Shown: in pieces, positions 1 through 8,701 of the stretch
Numbering within the stretch: position 1 is the stretch's first letter
Layout: the number at the start of each line of letters is the position of its first letter
Assembly: GCA_028868305.1 (NCBI GenBank)
Contig: JAGWUS010000036.1
Span: 1-38,995, forward strand
Direction of reading: 5' to 3'
DNA: 38,995 nt
Source of the DNA: Burkholderiales bacterium
Lineage (GTDB): Bacteria; Pseudomonadota; Gammaproteobacteria; Burkholderiales; Burkholderiaceae_C
Made by a program: the position numbers and the translations under genes
Notes under the pieces: generated by a model
The model's database searches: none
What the model saw: only the letters and a program-made list of their open reading frames with translations
Told to the model about the DNA's origin: nothing

Positions 1-1
1 T

Positions 2-1228
2 GCCAGCGACCGCGCTGCGCTTAACGCAGAAGTCGGCCAACTCACCTCCGAACTGGACCGCATTGCCAAAACTACCGAGTTCAACGGCCAGAAACTCTTG
101 GACGGCAGTTTTGGCTCGGCCACTTTCCAGGTAGGTGCCAATGCAAACCAAAGCATTACCGCGACCACAGCCAACTTCTCAACAAACAAGTACGGAAATA
201 ACCGCATTGGCTCAGCGGTGTCTGCCACTCCCGGCGGCGCCGGTGATCTAGTGACTGGATCTGTTGCCAATGCGGTGGCCTCTTCGGCTGGTGCGGCGGC
301 GGCCATTACAAGCAGAATCACCGGGGGCGGCACAATTGTCGTCAATGGCGCCAGCGGCAGCGCCACCATCCCCGTTGCTGCCGGCGACAGTGCAAAGACA
401 GTGGCCGCAGCAATCAACGCACAATCTGGCACGACAGGTGTCGGGGCGTCCGCACGCACAGAGATTGATCTGGGCACTTTTGCGCCAAATGCTGGCTACA
501 CCTTGCAGGTAACTTCGGACAACGGCACTGCCGTCTCAATTGCGTTCACCGTGGGCAGCCCCGCCAATACGCCCGACAGTCTCGCTGCTGGCATTACTGC
601 ATTCAATGACAAAACTTCCCAAACCGGAGTCAGCGCAAAACTCAACTCTGCCGGTACTGGGATAACGATCACAAATGCCACTGGTAACGACATCCTGATT
701 GGCAATATCTCTGCAACCGGCAGCAACGTGACAGTTGGCACTACGGTTGCAGTTGCATCCAATGGTGCAGCAGCAGCAGCAGCCAACGGAGCATATGTCA
801 CTGGTGCACTCACACTGGATTCTGACAAGACCTTTGGCATTGTGGCCACCGGCGCGCAGGCAGCAGCAGCCACCGGGTATTTCAATACTGCAGCAGCGGG
901 CAGCCAATTGCAGGCAGCCAGCACACTGGACGTATCGACTGTTGCCGCAGCAACCCGTTCTCTGTCAACCGTGGATTCAGCTCTTGCTACAGTCAACGGC
1001 CAGCGTGCCAGTTTTGGTGCGCTTCAGTCGCGGTTTGAAACCACAATATCCAACTTAAGAACAACGGCCGAAAATCTGAGCGCGTCGCGATCACGAATTC
1101 AGGATGCTGATTTTGCTCTAGAAACCGCCAACCTCTCTCGCACGCAAATTCTGCAACAGGCTGGCACTGCCATGGTGGCGCAAGCCAACCAGTTGCCTCA
1201 GGGTGTTCTAGCTCTGCTGCGCCAGTAA
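2..1228 (+). CDS. fliC: Flagellin, 5'-truncated by the window edge
   Basis: Filament subunit, exported by the flagellar type III system and polymerised outside the cell. The frame is open from base 2, so the N-terminal D0 region lies outside the window; the first visible residues (about 2-97) match the D1 segment, including the [11 protein letters not shown] motif. The middle is a long Ala/Thr/Ser/Gly-rich region with at least two flagellin-IN-like blocks, around 310-470 and 540-720, each a beta strand followed by an ALAAxINA-type helix. The C-terminal coiled-coil domain has [16 protein letters not shown] and [16 protein letters not shown], which is diagnostic. A hairpin follows the stop codon. 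Family is certain; whether this is the only flagellin of the genome is unknown. Confidence 0.96.
   Translation, partial: ASDRAALNAEVGQLTSELDRIAKTTEFNGQKLLDGSFGSATFQVGANANQSITATTANFSTNKYGNNRIGSAVSATPGGAGDLVTGSVANAVASSAGAAAAITSRITGGGTIVVNGASGSATIPVAAGDSAKTVAAAINAQSGTTGVGASARTEIDLGTFAPNAGYTLQVTSDNGTAVSIAFTVGSPANTPDSLAAGITAFNDKTSQTGVSAKLNSAGTGITITNATGNDILIGNISATGSNVTVGTTVAVASNGAAAAAANGAYVTGALTLDSDKTFGIVATGAQAAAATGYFNTAAAGSQLQAASTLDVSTVAAATRSLSTVDSALATVNGQRASFGALQSRFETTISNLRTTAENLSASRSRIQDADFALETANLSRTQILQQAGTAMVAQANQLPQGVLALLRQ
767..781 (+). repeat. Short in-frame (GCA)5 tract in flagellin
   Basis: Five GCA codons followed by GCC encode a run of alanines in the variable central domain. The tract is in frame and short, so slippage by one unit would only change the alanine count. 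Confidence 0.6.
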
Positions 1229-1290
1229 ACAAGGTCAATAAAGACTCAAGTTCGGTTGAACCCTGCCGATAACGGAACAAGGCACACATT

Positions 1291-1319
1291 CGGCGTGTAG
1301 GCATTTTTCCTACACGCCG
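1291..1319 (+). terminator. Hairpin after flagellin, likely terminator
   Basis: A perfect 11-bp stem (1291-1301 with 1309-1319) closes the 7-base loop CATTTTT, 62 bases after the flagellin stop. The stem is GC-rich but the sequence after it (CTTCTGCGTTTCC) is only partly T-rich, so it could be an intrinsic terminator or a 3' stabilising hairpin. Confidence 0.65.
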
Positions 1320-1424
1320 CTTCTGCGTTTCCGACGCACGCATTAGCCATTTTCCGATTCAAGTTTTGCACGGGTCATTCCAGAATTCGCTCCATGGTGA
1401 TTCACACGGATTGCCACCTCAAAC

Positions 1425-1429
1425 AGGAG
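1425..1429 (+). promoter_or_regulatory. Ribosome binding site fixing the flhD start
   Basis: AGGAG lies 6 bases before the ATG at 1436. The upstream in-frame ATG at 1394 has no such site and would add 14 residues unlike other FlhD proteins. Confidence 0.8.
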
Positions 1430-1435
1430 CCGAAA

Positions 1436-1762
1436 ATGACCAACGAGCAAATGCAGAATGAAATCAGGGAAGCCAACATGACTTACCTGATGCTGGCCCA
1501 GAACCTGATCCGCCAGGACAAGGCCGAAGCGCTTTTTCGCCTGGGAATGTCTGAAGAGTCTGCCGACCTGATTGGCGCGCTCTCCCCCGCTCAGATCATG
1601 AAAATTGCGTCGGGCAACATGCTGCTCTGCCGCTTCCGTGTGGATGACGACATGGTCTGGAATCTGCTCACCAACCACTCGGTTAACAAGGTAGACAACG
1701 ACGCTACCACCCGCCTGCACGCCAGTATCCTGATGTCCGGCCGTTTCGCTGAGACGATGTAA
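1436..1762 (+). CDS. flhD: Flagellar master transcriptional regulator FlhD
   Basis: FlhD joins FlhC in a heterohexamer that activates class II flagellar promoters with sigma-70 polymerase. The 108-residue protein has the family core TYLMLAQNLIRQDKAEALFRL (about residues 16-36) and Cys65 in NMLLCRF, the position of the intersubunit disulfide in E. coli FlhD. Start chosen at 1436 because of the AGGAG 6 bases upstream. flhC begins 25 bases after the stop, so the pair should form one operon. No convincing promoter was found in the 200 bases upstream. The presence of flhDC as master regulator, rather than FleQ/FlrA, fits Burkholderiales. Confidence 0.96.
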   Translation: MTNEQMQNEIREANMTYLMLAQNLIRQDKAEALFRLGMSEESADLIGALSPAQIMKIASGNMLLCRFRVDDDMVWNLLTNHSVNKVDNDATTRLHASILMSGRFAETM

Positions 1763-1787
1763 CCCCAGATTCACCGGAGAAAGCACC

Positions 1788-2324
1788 ATGGCCACCAAAA
1801 GCGTACTGAGAGACTCCCAACAGGTTGAGCGCGCCGTTGCCCTGATTCAACTGGGTGCACGCCTGCAGGTTCTGGAGAGCGAAACCGATCTGTCCTACGA
1901 GCGCCTGTTGCGCTTGTACAAAGAAGTGGCCGGCCGTTCGCCCAGCAAAGGCCAGTTGCCCTTCTCCACCGAATGGTTCCTGACCTGGCAACCCAACATC
2001 CATGCCTCGCTGTTCCTTAACACCTATGAATACCTGACCAAGGTGAGCGCGCTGGAAGATATCGACGCCATCATGAAGGCCTACAAGCTCTATACCGAGC
2101 AGATTGCAGCCTGTGGTGTGGAGCCGCTGCTGTCAATCACCCGGGCCTGGCGCCTGGTGAAGTTTGTCGACAACAACATGCTGTCTATGACCAAGTGCTC
2201 TAAATGCGGCGGTCACTTTGTGAGCGAAGCCTATGAAAATTCGCGGCATTACGAGTGCGGCCTGTGCACCCCCCCCGCCCGCGCCGGCAAGGGTGCCGCC
2301 GCCGGCGGTATTCTCCTGCACTGA
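1788..2324 (+). CDS. flhC: Flagellar master transcriptional regulator FlhC
   Basis: DNA-binding partner of FlhD in the FlhD4C2 activator of class II flagellar genes. The 178-residue product carries a C-terminal four-cysteine zinc site, Cys137-x2-Cys140 and Cys157-x2-Cys160, the same numbering as in E. coli FlhC. The ELSYERL-like segment (DLSYERLLRLYKEV) and PFSTEWFLTW are typical of the family. The tail after the zinc site is Gly/Ala-rich and ends ILLH. The last base of the TGA stop is the first base of a dispersed repeat (2324-2395), so the repeat abuts the gene exactly. A putative targets check is not possible from this window alone, because FlhDC boxes are too degenerate to call. Confidence 0.97.
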   Translation: MATKSVLRDSQQVERAVALIQLGARLQVLESETDLSYERLLRLYKEVAGRSPSKGQLPFSTEWFLTWQPNIHASLFLNTYEYLTKVSALEDIDAIMKAYKLYTEQIAACGVEPLLSITRAWRLVKFVDNNMLSMTKCSKCGGHFVSEAYENSRHYECGLCTPPARAGKGAAAGGILLH

Positions 2325-2395
2325 TTGCTACGCTTTTGATAGCTATCTGTGCACATTGCACGCCGGCTAGATGCCAATTTGGCTTTAAATTCAAG
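2324..2395 (+). repeat. Dispersed ~65-bp repeat, copy 1 (after flhC)
   Basis: Aligns without gaps to copies at 17758, 26075 and 34111. Shared pattern: TGCTAY, 7 variable bases, RTAGCT, 3 bases, TGTGCW, 11 bases, GGCTAG. It begins at the last base of the flhC stop codon. It contains the small hairpin GTGCA-CAT-TGCAC. Its 3' end overlaps the candidate motA promoter. Confidence 0.85.
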
Positions 2396-2417
2396 TAGCA
2401 CCACAGCGTGACGATAT
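2391..2417 (+). promoter_or_regulatory. Candidate sigma-28 promoter for motAB
   Basis: TCAAGTAG (2391-2398), an 11-base spacer and GACGATAT (2410-2417) resemble TAAAGTTT-N11-GCCGATAA with 5/8 and 6/8 matches. It lies 72 bases before the motA ATG. motAB are late genes in flhDC systems, so a sigma-28 promoter is expected, but the match is only moderate. Confidence 0.4.
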
Positions 2418-2489
2418 GATTGGGACAAGGCCTGGAAAGCCTGTCTCTTCAACCCTTGAAGCCCAAAGCTTCCCTGTCACAATGCCGCT

Positions 2490-3347
2490 ATGTTCGTAAT
2501 CATTGGTTGGGTTTTTCTGCTGGCCTGCGTGTTTGGTGTGTTCATCATTCACGGTGGGAACATTTCCGTGATTCTTCACGCCCTGCCATGGGAAATGATC
2601 ACGATTGGCGGCGCAACCATCGGTGCCTTTCTGGCCAACAACCAGATGAAGGTCGTCAAGGCGACCCTCAAGGGCCTAGGCGCCTGCTTCAAGGGCAGCA
2701 AATACTCCAAAGCGCGCTACATGGAACTGATGGCTTTGCTGTTTGACATTCTGCAAAAAGCACGTAAAGAGGGGCTCATGGCCATTGAGAGCGATGTAGA
2801 GAACCCCCACGAATCCGCCTTGTTCAAGAAATACGCCACGGTGGGTTCAGACCACCATGTGGTCGAATTCATCACCGACTACCTGCGCATGATGGTGTCT
2901 GGCAACCTCAACGCCCACGAAATCGAATCCATCATGGACAGCGAGATTGAGACCCACCACCACGAAGAACACGCGGCCGTGGCCGCCATTCAGCGCGTTG
3001 CCGGTGGACTGCCGGCTTTCGGTATTGTGGCCGCCGTGCTGGGCGTGGTGAACACCATGGGATCGGTGGGCCAGCCCCCCGCAGTGCTTGGCGGCATGAT
3101 CGGCTCGGCGCTGGTCGGCACCTTTTTGGGCATTTTGCTGGCTTATGCCTTCGCCGAGCCACTGGCCGGCTTGCTGGAACAAAAGAACGAAGAGGGCAGC
3201 AAAGAGCTGCAGTGCATCAAGACGGTCCTGCTGGCCAGCATGCAGGGCTACAACCCTTCCACCGCCATTGAATTTGGACGCAAGGTGCTGTACTCCACTG
3301 AACGACCAACCTTTGCCGAGTTGGAAGCCCACGTCAAAAAGAAATAA
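2490..3347 (+). CDS. motA: Flagellar motor stator protein MotA
   Basis: Inner-membrane proton-channel subunit; with MotB it forms the stator that drives rotor FliG. The 285-residue protein has two N-terminal membrane segments (about 1-20 and 34-51), a cytoplasmic loop, and two C-terminal segments (about 171-192 and 200-222). The loop charges that contact FliG are present as Arg92 and Glu100 in LQKARKEGLMAIE, matching E. coli Arg90 and Glu98, and the channel prolines are Pro175 and Pro224. There is no clear Shine-Dalgarno sequence before the ATG at 2490, so translation may be weak. motB starts 18 bases downstream. Proton rather than sodium use is inferred from similarity to MotAB. Confidence 0.97.
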   Translation: MFVIIGWVFLLACVFGVFIIHGGNISVILHALPWEMITIGGATIGAFLANNQMKVVKATLKGLGACFKGSKYSKARYMELMALLFDILQKARKEGLMAIESDVENPHESALFKKYATVGSDHHVVEFITDYLRMMVSGNLNAHEIESIMDSEIETHHHEEHAAVAAIQRVAGGLPAFGIVAAVLGVVNTMGSVGQPPAVLGGMIGSALVGTFLGILLAYAFAEPLAGLLEQKNEEGSKELQCIKTVLLASMQGYNPSTAIEFGRKVLYSTERPTFAELEAHVKKK

Positions 3348-3365
3348 GGCTATGGGACGCTGAGC

Positions 3366-4310
3366 ATGGCAACAGAAGGGAAGAAGCTTCAGCCCATCAT
3401 CATCAAGCGGATCAAGAAAGCGGGTCACGCTTCACACGGTGGTGCCTGGAAGATTGCGTACGCCGACTTCGTGACGGCCATGATGGCCTTCTTTTTGTTG
3501 ATGTGGTTGCTGGGCAGTACCTCGGAAGGCGACAAAAAGGGCATTTCGGACTATTTCCAGTCGCCACTCAAGGTGGCCATGCAAGGCGGCTCGGGTGCCG
3601 GCGCCAGCAACAGCGTGATCAACGGGGGCGGGAATGACCTGACCCAGTCAGCCGGTCAATCCAAACGGGGGGACGGCGCAGACAAGAACGCCAAAAAGCT
3701 GTCTGGCGACAAGAACAAGGTGGAAACCGCCATGCGCGACGCCAAGAAGCTGGCGGCGCTAAGCGCAAAAATTGCCAGTGTCATCTCCAACAACCCCAAA
3801 CTCTCCGAATTCAGCTCGAATATCCGGCTGGAAATCACCCCTGATGGGCTGCAAATCCAGATCGTCGATGACCAGCGCCGACCCATGTTTGACAGTGGCA
3901 GCGCGTCCGTTAAACCCTATATGCGCGACATCCTGCGCGAAATCGGTATTGCACTGACAGATGTGGAGAACAAGATCAGCCTGGACGGTCACACCGACCG
4001 CTCTGCCTACGGCAATGCTGCTCGGGGCTATAGCAACTGGGAGCTTTCCGCAGACCGGGCCAACGCGACACGCCGTGAACTGGCCGCCGCCGGCATGCCC
4101 GATGAAAAGCTGGCGCGGGTCGTGGGCATGGGGTCCAGCCTGCCATTGGAACCGGACAACCCCTTGAGCCCCAGCAACCGCCGCATCAGCATTCTGGTCA
4201 TGACCAAGGAGGCCGAGGAGCGCCTGCTGGGCGCCAACAATGTTCCGCTGGAGGTGAGCACTGAACCCCAGAAGCCCGTGGCAGCACCGGCAAAGCCTCC
4301 TCCCAATTAA
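3366..4310 (+). CDS. motB: Flagellar motor stator protein MotB
   Basis: Stator subunit that anchors MotA to peptidoglycan and carries the proton-binding residue. The 314-residue protein has a short basic N-terminus, one membrane segment (about 30-50) with the essential Asp34 in [13 protein letters not shown], a plug/linker region rich in Gly, Asn and Lys (about 75-130), and a C-terminal OmpA-like peptidoglycan-binding domain. That domain shows [11 protein letters not shown] (GHTD at 208-211), [10 protein letters not shown] and PSNRRISI. The tail is Pro/Ala/Lys-rich. It follows motA by 18 bases and probably shares its transcript. Confidence 0.97.
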   Translation: MATEGKKLQPIIIKRIKKAGHASHGGAWKIAYADFVTAMMAFFLLMWLLGSTSEGDKKGISDYFQSPLKVAMQGGSGAGASNSVINGGGNDLTQSAGQSKRGDGADKNAKKLSGDKNKVETAMRDAKKLAALSAKIASVISNNPKLSEFSSNIRLEITPDGLQIQIVDDQRRPMFDSGSASVKPYMRDILREIGIALTDVENKISLDGHTDRSAYGNAARGYSNWELSADRANATRRELAAAGMPDEKLARVVGMGSSLPLEPDNPLSPSNRRISILVMTKEAEERLLGANNVPLEVSTEPQKPVAAPAKPPPN

Positions 4311-4372
4311 GTCTGCGAGAATTCAGTCATACTTGCCTCAATACGGAAATCGCCCGCGAAAGGGTCTGCCCC

Positions 4373-4762
4373 ATGTCAAAAGAATTGCGTTTTTTAATCG
4401 TTGATGACTTCTCCACCATGCGCCGCATTGTGCGCAATCTGCTCAAGGAAAGCGGCTACGCCGATGCGGACGAGGCAGAGGATGGTGTGGTCGCATTGCA
4501 GAAACTGCGCAACAGTAATTTCAACTTTGTCGTCAGCGATATCAACATGCCCAACATGAATGGCTTCCAGCTGCTGGCAGAAATCAAGAAAGACGACAAG
4601 CTCAAGCACCTCCCCGTACTGATGGTGACCGCCGAGGCCCGCAAAGAAGATATCGTCATGGCGGCCCAGCAGGGCGCCGCCGGCTATATCGTGAAGCCCT
4701 TTACCAAGGCCACGCTGGAAGACAAGGTCAACCACATTTTGACCAAGGCAGGGTTGAAATAA
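4373..4762 (+). CDS. cheY: Chemotaxis response regulator CheY
   Basis: Single-domain receiver; when phosphorylated by CheA it binds the flagellar switch FliM and changes rotation direction. The 129-residue protein has the acidic pocket Asp11/Asp12, phosphoacceptor Asp56 ([12 protein letters not shown]), switch residues Thr86 and Tyr105, and Lys108 in the KPF motif. It ends at the receiver fold with no output domain. It is separated from motB by 62 bases and from cheZ by 2 bases. CheA, CheW and receptors are not in this window, so this pair must serve a chemotaxis cluster elsewhere. Confidence 0.97.
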   Translation: MSKELRFLIVDDFSTMRRIVRNLLKESGYADADEAEDGVVALQKLRNSNFNFVVSDINMPNMNGFQLLAEIKKDDKLKHLPVLMVTAEARKEDIVMAAQQGAAGYIVKPFTKATLEDKVNHILTKAGLK

Positions 4763-4764
4763 CC

Positions 4765-5376
4765 ATGTCAAGCCCGGCGGTTGACGTTCACCAGCAGATT
4801 GGTGCACTGACGCGCCAGTTGCACGACTCTCTCAACGGACTGGGCTTGACCGAAAAAGTCAAGGACTGGGCTGGCGAACTGCCAGACGCAAAGAGCCGGC
4901 TCTCCTACATTGCCCGCCTGACCGGAGAAGCCGCTGAAAAAGTACTGAACCAGGTCGACCAGGCCAAGGCCCAGCATGCACATATGGCCAGCGAAGCCCA
5001 ACGGGTGGGCCAGTTGCTCAGCCAGGACGCTGCCGGAGCAGTGGCGCGTGGTGACATCGCAAAATTCATTTCGGAAATCGTGCAAACTGGCCAGAAGCTG
5101 GATGGGCACCTTACCGAGATCATGATGGCGCAAGACTTCCATGACCTGACGGGCCAGGTCATCGCCAAGGTTGTCAACCTGGCCGCCACCATCGAAGAGC
5201 AACTGGTGCTGCTGCTGATACAGACTGCACCGCCCGATGCAGCGCTCACACCTACCACACCCCACGCGCCCTATGTGCCCGCACTGGACGGCCCCGTGGT
5301 GGATGCGAACGGCAATCCGGATGTGGTGACCAACCAATCCCAGGTGGATGATTTGCTGGCCAGCCTGGGTTTCTAG
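4765..5376 (+). CDS. cheZ: CheY-phosphate phosphatase CheZ
   Basis: Dephosphorylates CheY-P to end the tumble or reversal signal. The 203-residue protein is mostly helical, forming the long dimeric hairpin of the family. The catalytic motif is MAQDFHDLTGQVI, with Asp127 and Gln131 in the places of E. coli Asp143 and Gln147. A flexible Pro/Ala-rich linker (about 155-190) leads to the C-terminal CheY-binding peptide QVDDLLASLGF, which is conserved across CheZ. It starts 2 bases after cheY and ends before a strong terminator, so cheYZ close a transcription unit. Confidence 0.97.
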   Translation: MSSPAVDVHQQIGALTRQLHDSLNGLGLTEKVKDWAGELPDAKSRLSYIARLTGEAAEKVLNQVDQAKAQHAHMASEAQRVGQLLSQDAAGAVARGDIAKFISEIVQTGQKLDGHLTEIMMAQDFHDLTGQVIAKVVNLAATIEEQLVLLLIQTAPPDAALTPTTPHAPYVPALDGPVVDANGNPDVVTNQSQVDDLLASLGF

Positions 5377-5388
5377 TCTGAACAAACC

Positions 5389-5412
5389 AGGGGGGTAAAC
5401 ACCCCTCTTTTT
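5389..5412 (+). terminator. Intrinsic terminator after cheZ
   Basis: An 8-bp stem (5389-5396 with 5401-5408, one G-T pair) closes an AAAC loop and runs into a five-T tract (5408-5412). It starts 13 bases after the cheZ stop, so flhB downstream should have its own promoter within about 60 bases. Confidence 0.85.
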
Positions 5413-5443
5413 AGCCTTTAGTTTCAGGGAGTGCTGGCCACAA

Positions 5444-5469
5444 TGGGGGGAACTCAAGAGTCTCTCCCA
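5444..5469 (+). promoter_or_regulatory. Hairpin directly before the flhB start codon
   Basis: Bases 5444-5455 can pair with 5458-5469 in 11 of 12 positions (two G-T pairs, one mismatch), ending 2 bases before the ATG at 5472. The inner C-G pair must open to give a usable loop. The stem holds the only G-rich stretch that could pair with 16S rRNA, and that stretch is too far from the ATG in linear sequence. It may limit translation initiation or shorten the spacing. Confidence 0.4.
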
Positions 5470-5471
5470 CC

Positions 5472-6626
5472 ATGGAACAAGGCAGCCAAGATCGCAACCT
5501 CCCGGCATCGGAACGCAAGCTCAAGAAGGCGCGTGATGATGGCCAGGTCAGCCGTTCAACAGATCTCTCGCACCTGGCAGTCCTGGGCGCGGGGGCACTG
5601 GCCGTCATGCTGCTATCGCCTTTGCTGTTTGAACAACTCAAGCTCGATATCACCCGCAAATTGACCTTTGATGCCGCCAGCGTCCTGCAACCCGGCGCCA
5701 TGCTGACACGTCTGGGTGACTCGACCACCCTGGGCATTGCTGGCTGTGCTGCGTTTGCTGCCATTGTGACGGTCGCCTCCATCCTGTCTGCCGTAGCATC
5801 GGGCGGCTGGGTCAACAGCCTCAAACCCTTAATGCCGGATTTCAGCCGCGTGAACCCGCTCAAGGGTTTTGGCAACCTGTTCACCAAGAAGAAGTTCGTG
5901 GATACCGCCAAGATGCTGGTGTTGATGGGCATCTTGTTCGCCATTGCGGGTGTCATCCTGGTCAATGGACTGCAAACCGTTGCGGCGCTGATTCTCCAGC
6001 CCTCCACCTCCGCCATTGCGCATCTGACGCAGTGGATCACGGGTGGCGTCGGTCTTTTGCTGCTGGTCATTTTGATGGCCGCCATGGTGGACGTCCCGCT
6101 GCAGTCATTCCTGCACAAGGACCAGATGAAGATGTCCCACCAGGAGATGAAGGAAGAAGGCAAAGAGTCGGACGGCAATCCTCAAATGAAGGGGCAGATG
6201 CGCAAGCGTCAGCGAGAGTTGTCCCAAAAGAGCAGCGTCAACGCCGTACCAAAGGCCGACTTTGTGGTCATGAACCCGACCCACTTTGCCGTGGCTATCC
6301 GGTACGACGAAAAGACCATGAGCGCACCCCGCGTGATCTCCAAGGGAGCCGATCTGCTGGCGATGAAGATCCGTGACGTTGCCAAACACCACGCCATCCC
6401 GGTGCTGCAGTCGCCCATGCTGGCGCGTGCACTGTATGCCAACGCAGAAATCGATCAGGATATCCCCTCTACCTTGTACACCGCAGTGGCACAGGTGCTG
6501 GCTTATGTCTATCGCCTGCGGGCCGCCCTGCGCGGTGAAGGCCCCATGCCCGGCGACATCCCCCAGCCCGCGGTCCCTCCAGAACTCGATCCGCTCACCA
6601 AGACACACAAGGCAGCTGACACATGA
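5472..6626 (+). CDS. flhB: Flagellar export gate switch protein FlhB
   Basis: Inner-membrane export-gate protein that changes substrate class from rod/hook to filament after self-cleavage. The 384-residue protein has a charged N-terminus (SERKLKKARDDGQV), four membrane segments (about 34-54, 88-110, 145-165, 188-207), a linker rich in Lys and Glu, and the cytoplasmic domain with the autocleavage motif Asn268-Pro-Thr-His271, one residue off E. coli Asn269. The C-terminal tail after about residue 352 is Pro-rich and variable. Its stop overlaps the flhA start by ATGA, implying translational coupling. There is no usable linear ribosome binding site, only a hairpin upstream. Confidence 0.97.
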   Translation: MEQGSQDRNLPASERKLKKARDDGQVSRSTDLSHLAVLGAGALAVMLLSPLLFEQLKLDITRKLTFDAASVLQPGAMLTRLGDSTTLGIAGCAAFAAIVTVASILSAVASGGWVNSLKPLMPDFSRVNPLKGFGNLFTKKKFVDTAKMLVLMGILFAIAGVILVNGLQTVAALILQPSTSAIAHLTQWITGGVGLLLLVILMAAMVDVPLQSFLHKDQMKMSHQEMKEEGKESDGNPQMKGQMRKRQRELSQKSSVNAVPKADFVVMNPTHFAVAIRYDEKTMSAPRVISKGADLLAMKIRDVAKHHAIPVLQSPMLARALYANAEIDQDIPSTLYTAVAQVLAYVYRLRAALRGEGPMPGDIPQPAVPPELDPLTKTHKAADT

Positions 6627-8701
6627 ACCCCCAACTGAAAAGTCTGCAGCAATGGTTTGGCACCAATTCGGCACATGTGCGCGGCGCTGCAGCGCCCATG
6701 CTGGTGGTGGCCATTCTGGCCATGATGGTGCTGCCACTGCCCCCGCTGGTACTGGACACCTTTTTCACCCTGAACATTGCCGTTGCGTTGATGGTGATGA
6801 TGGTCGCGGCCTACATGATCCGTCCGCTGGACTTTGCGGCATTTCCCTCGGTGCTGTTGCTCACCACGCTGATGCGCCTGTCCCTGAACGTAGCATCCAC
6901 CCGCGTCGTGCTGCTGGAGGGCCACACGGGTCCGGGTGCCGCTGGCGCAGTGATTGAGGCCTTTGGCCACTTTCTGATCGGAGGCAACTTTGCGGTCGGT
7001 CTAATCGTTTTTGCCATCCTGGTGGTGATCAATTTTGTGGTGGTGACCAAGGGCTCCGAACGCATTGCGGAAGTGTCTGCCCGTTTTACCCTGGATGCCA
7101 TGCCCGGCAAGCAGATGGCTGTGGATGCAGACCTGAATGCCGGACTGATTGAGGAAAAGGAAGCCAAACGCCGTCGTGCAGAAATTGGCGAGGAAGCGGA
7201 GTTCTTCGGCTCCATGGACGGAGCGTCCAAGTTTGTGCGTGGCGATGCGGTAGCCGGCATCCTGATTTTACTGATCAACATCTTTGGTGGCTTTGCCATC
7301 GGCATCTTGCAGCACGACCTGACCGCCTCCCAGGCGGCCAACTCCTACATCCTGCTGGCAGTGGGTGATGCGCTGGTGGCGCAGATTCCTGGCTTGCTGA
7401 TTTCTGTGGCCGCGGCGATGGTGGTCTCCCGCGTCGGCAAAGACAAAGACATTGGCAAACAGATTGTGGGCCAGATGTTTGTGTCCCCCAAAGTGCTGGG
7501 CATCACTGCCACCATCATGTTCATTCTCGGTGTGATCCCCAACATGCCCCACTTTGTGTTTCTGTCCATCTCCGTGGTGCTCGGCTACGGGGCGTGGATG
7601 CTGGCGAACAAACCGGTGGTGGAAGATGCGCCGGCGCAAGCACCGGCCGCGGCCCATGACGGTGAGGCCTCCTGGGACGACCTGCAACCCGTAGACCAAC
7701 TGGGCCTGGAGCTGGGCTACCGCCTGATTGCCCTGGTAGACAAGGCCCGCCAGGGCGACCTACTCAACCGCATAAAGGGCGTGCGCCGCAAATTCGCCCA
7801 GGAAGTGGGCTTTCTCCCACCACCCGTCCATGTGCGCGACAACCTGGAACTCAAGCCCAGCGCCTACCGCATCACCCTGCGTGGCGTGATTGTGGGCGAA
7901 GGCGAGGCCTTCCCTGGCATGCACCTGGCCATCAACCCCGGCGGCATTTCGACGCCACTGATCGGCACCCCCACCACCGACCCGGCATTTGGATTACCTG
8001 CACACTGGATCGACGAGAAGCAGAAGGAAGCCGCGCAATTGGCCGGGTTTACCGTGGTTGATTCCGAGACCGTCATGGCGACCCATTTGTCACACTTGAT
8101 GCAAGTTCAAGCCTCCAAATTGCTCAGCCGTACAGAGACCCAACAACTCGTGGAACACGTTGCCAAACTGGCCCCCAAACTGATTGAGGAAGTCGTCCCC
8201 AAGATGGTTTCCTTCGCAGTCTTCCAGAAGGTCCTGCAACTGCTGCTGGACGAGGCCGTCCACATTCGCGACATCCGCACCATCATCGAGTCGATTGCCG
8301 AGCACGCCACCTCCACCACAGACCCGACCGAACTGGCGCGTCGTGTCCGGGTAGCCCTGTCACCGGCCATCGTGCAACAGATTTACGGCCCTACCCGCGA
8401 ACTCAACGTCATCGCCATCGACCCCGGGCTGGAGCGCCTGTTGGTGCAGGCCCTGGGCAGCACGTCGGGCCCTGCACTGGACCCCGGCGTGGCCGATGTT
8501 TTGACCCGAAGCGCCGCCGAAACCGCATTGAAGCAGGAAGAAGTCGGCATTCCTGCCTGCTTGCTCGTGCCAGACCAGATCCGCGGCTCCATTGCCCGTC
8601 TGGTACGCCGTGTCGCACCGCGCCTGCAGGTACTGGCACACAGCGAAATCCCGGAAACCCATTCCATCCGCATTGGCCCCATTCTTAGAGGTGCAGCATG
8701 A
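6623..8701 (+). CDS. flhA: Flagellar export gate protein FlhA
   Basis: Major export-gate component; its nonameric cytoplasmic ring docks chaperone-substrate complexes and uses proton flow. The 692-residue length equals that of E. coli FlhA. The N-terminal half has about eight membrane segments (from residue 23 to about 330), with the conserved cytoplasmic loop SERIAEVSARFTLDAMPGKQ and the DADLNAGLI motif near residues 170-180. The C-terminal half is the soluble FlhA-C domain. Overlaps both neighbours by 4 bases (ATGA), so flhB, flhA and flhF are likely one coupled operon. Confidence 0.98.
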   Translation: MNPQLKSLQQWFGTNSAHVRGAAAPMLVVAILAMMVLPLPPLVLDTFFTLNIAVALMVMMVAAYMIRPLDFAAFPSVLLLTTLMRLSLNVASTRVVLLEGHTGPGAAGAVIEAFGHFLIGGNFAVGLIVFAILVVINFVVVTKGSERIAEVSARFTLDAMPGKQMAVDADLNAGLIEEKEAKRRRAEIGEEAEFFGSMDGASKFVRGDAVAGILILLINIFGGFAIGILQHDLTASQAANSYILLAVGDALVAQIPGLLISVAAAMVVSRVGKDKDIGKQIVGQMFVSPKVLGITATIMFILGVIPNMPHFVFLSISVVLGYGAWMLANKPVVEDAPAQAPAAAHDGEASWDDLQPVDQLGLELGYRLIALVDKARQGDLLNRIKGVRRKFAQEVGFLPPPVHVRDNLELKPSAYRITLRGVIVGEGEAFPGMHLAINPGGISTPLIGTPTTDPAFGLPAHWIDEKQKEAAQLAGFTVVDSETVMATHLSHLMQVQASKLLSRTETQQLVEHVAKLAPKLIEEVVPKMVSFAVFQKVLQLLLDEAVHIRDIRTIIESIAEHATSTTDPTELARRVRVALSPAIVQQIYGPTRELNVIAIDPGLERLLVQALGSTSGPALDPGVADVLTRSAAETALKQEEVGIPACLLVPDQIRGSIARLVRRVAPRLQVLAHSEIPETHSIRIGPILRGAA

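Noticed and set aside
98..1228. Flagellin starting at TTG 98
   Set aside because: The frame is open to the window edge and the upstream codons encode conserved flagellin D1 residues, so the gene is truncated and does not start here.
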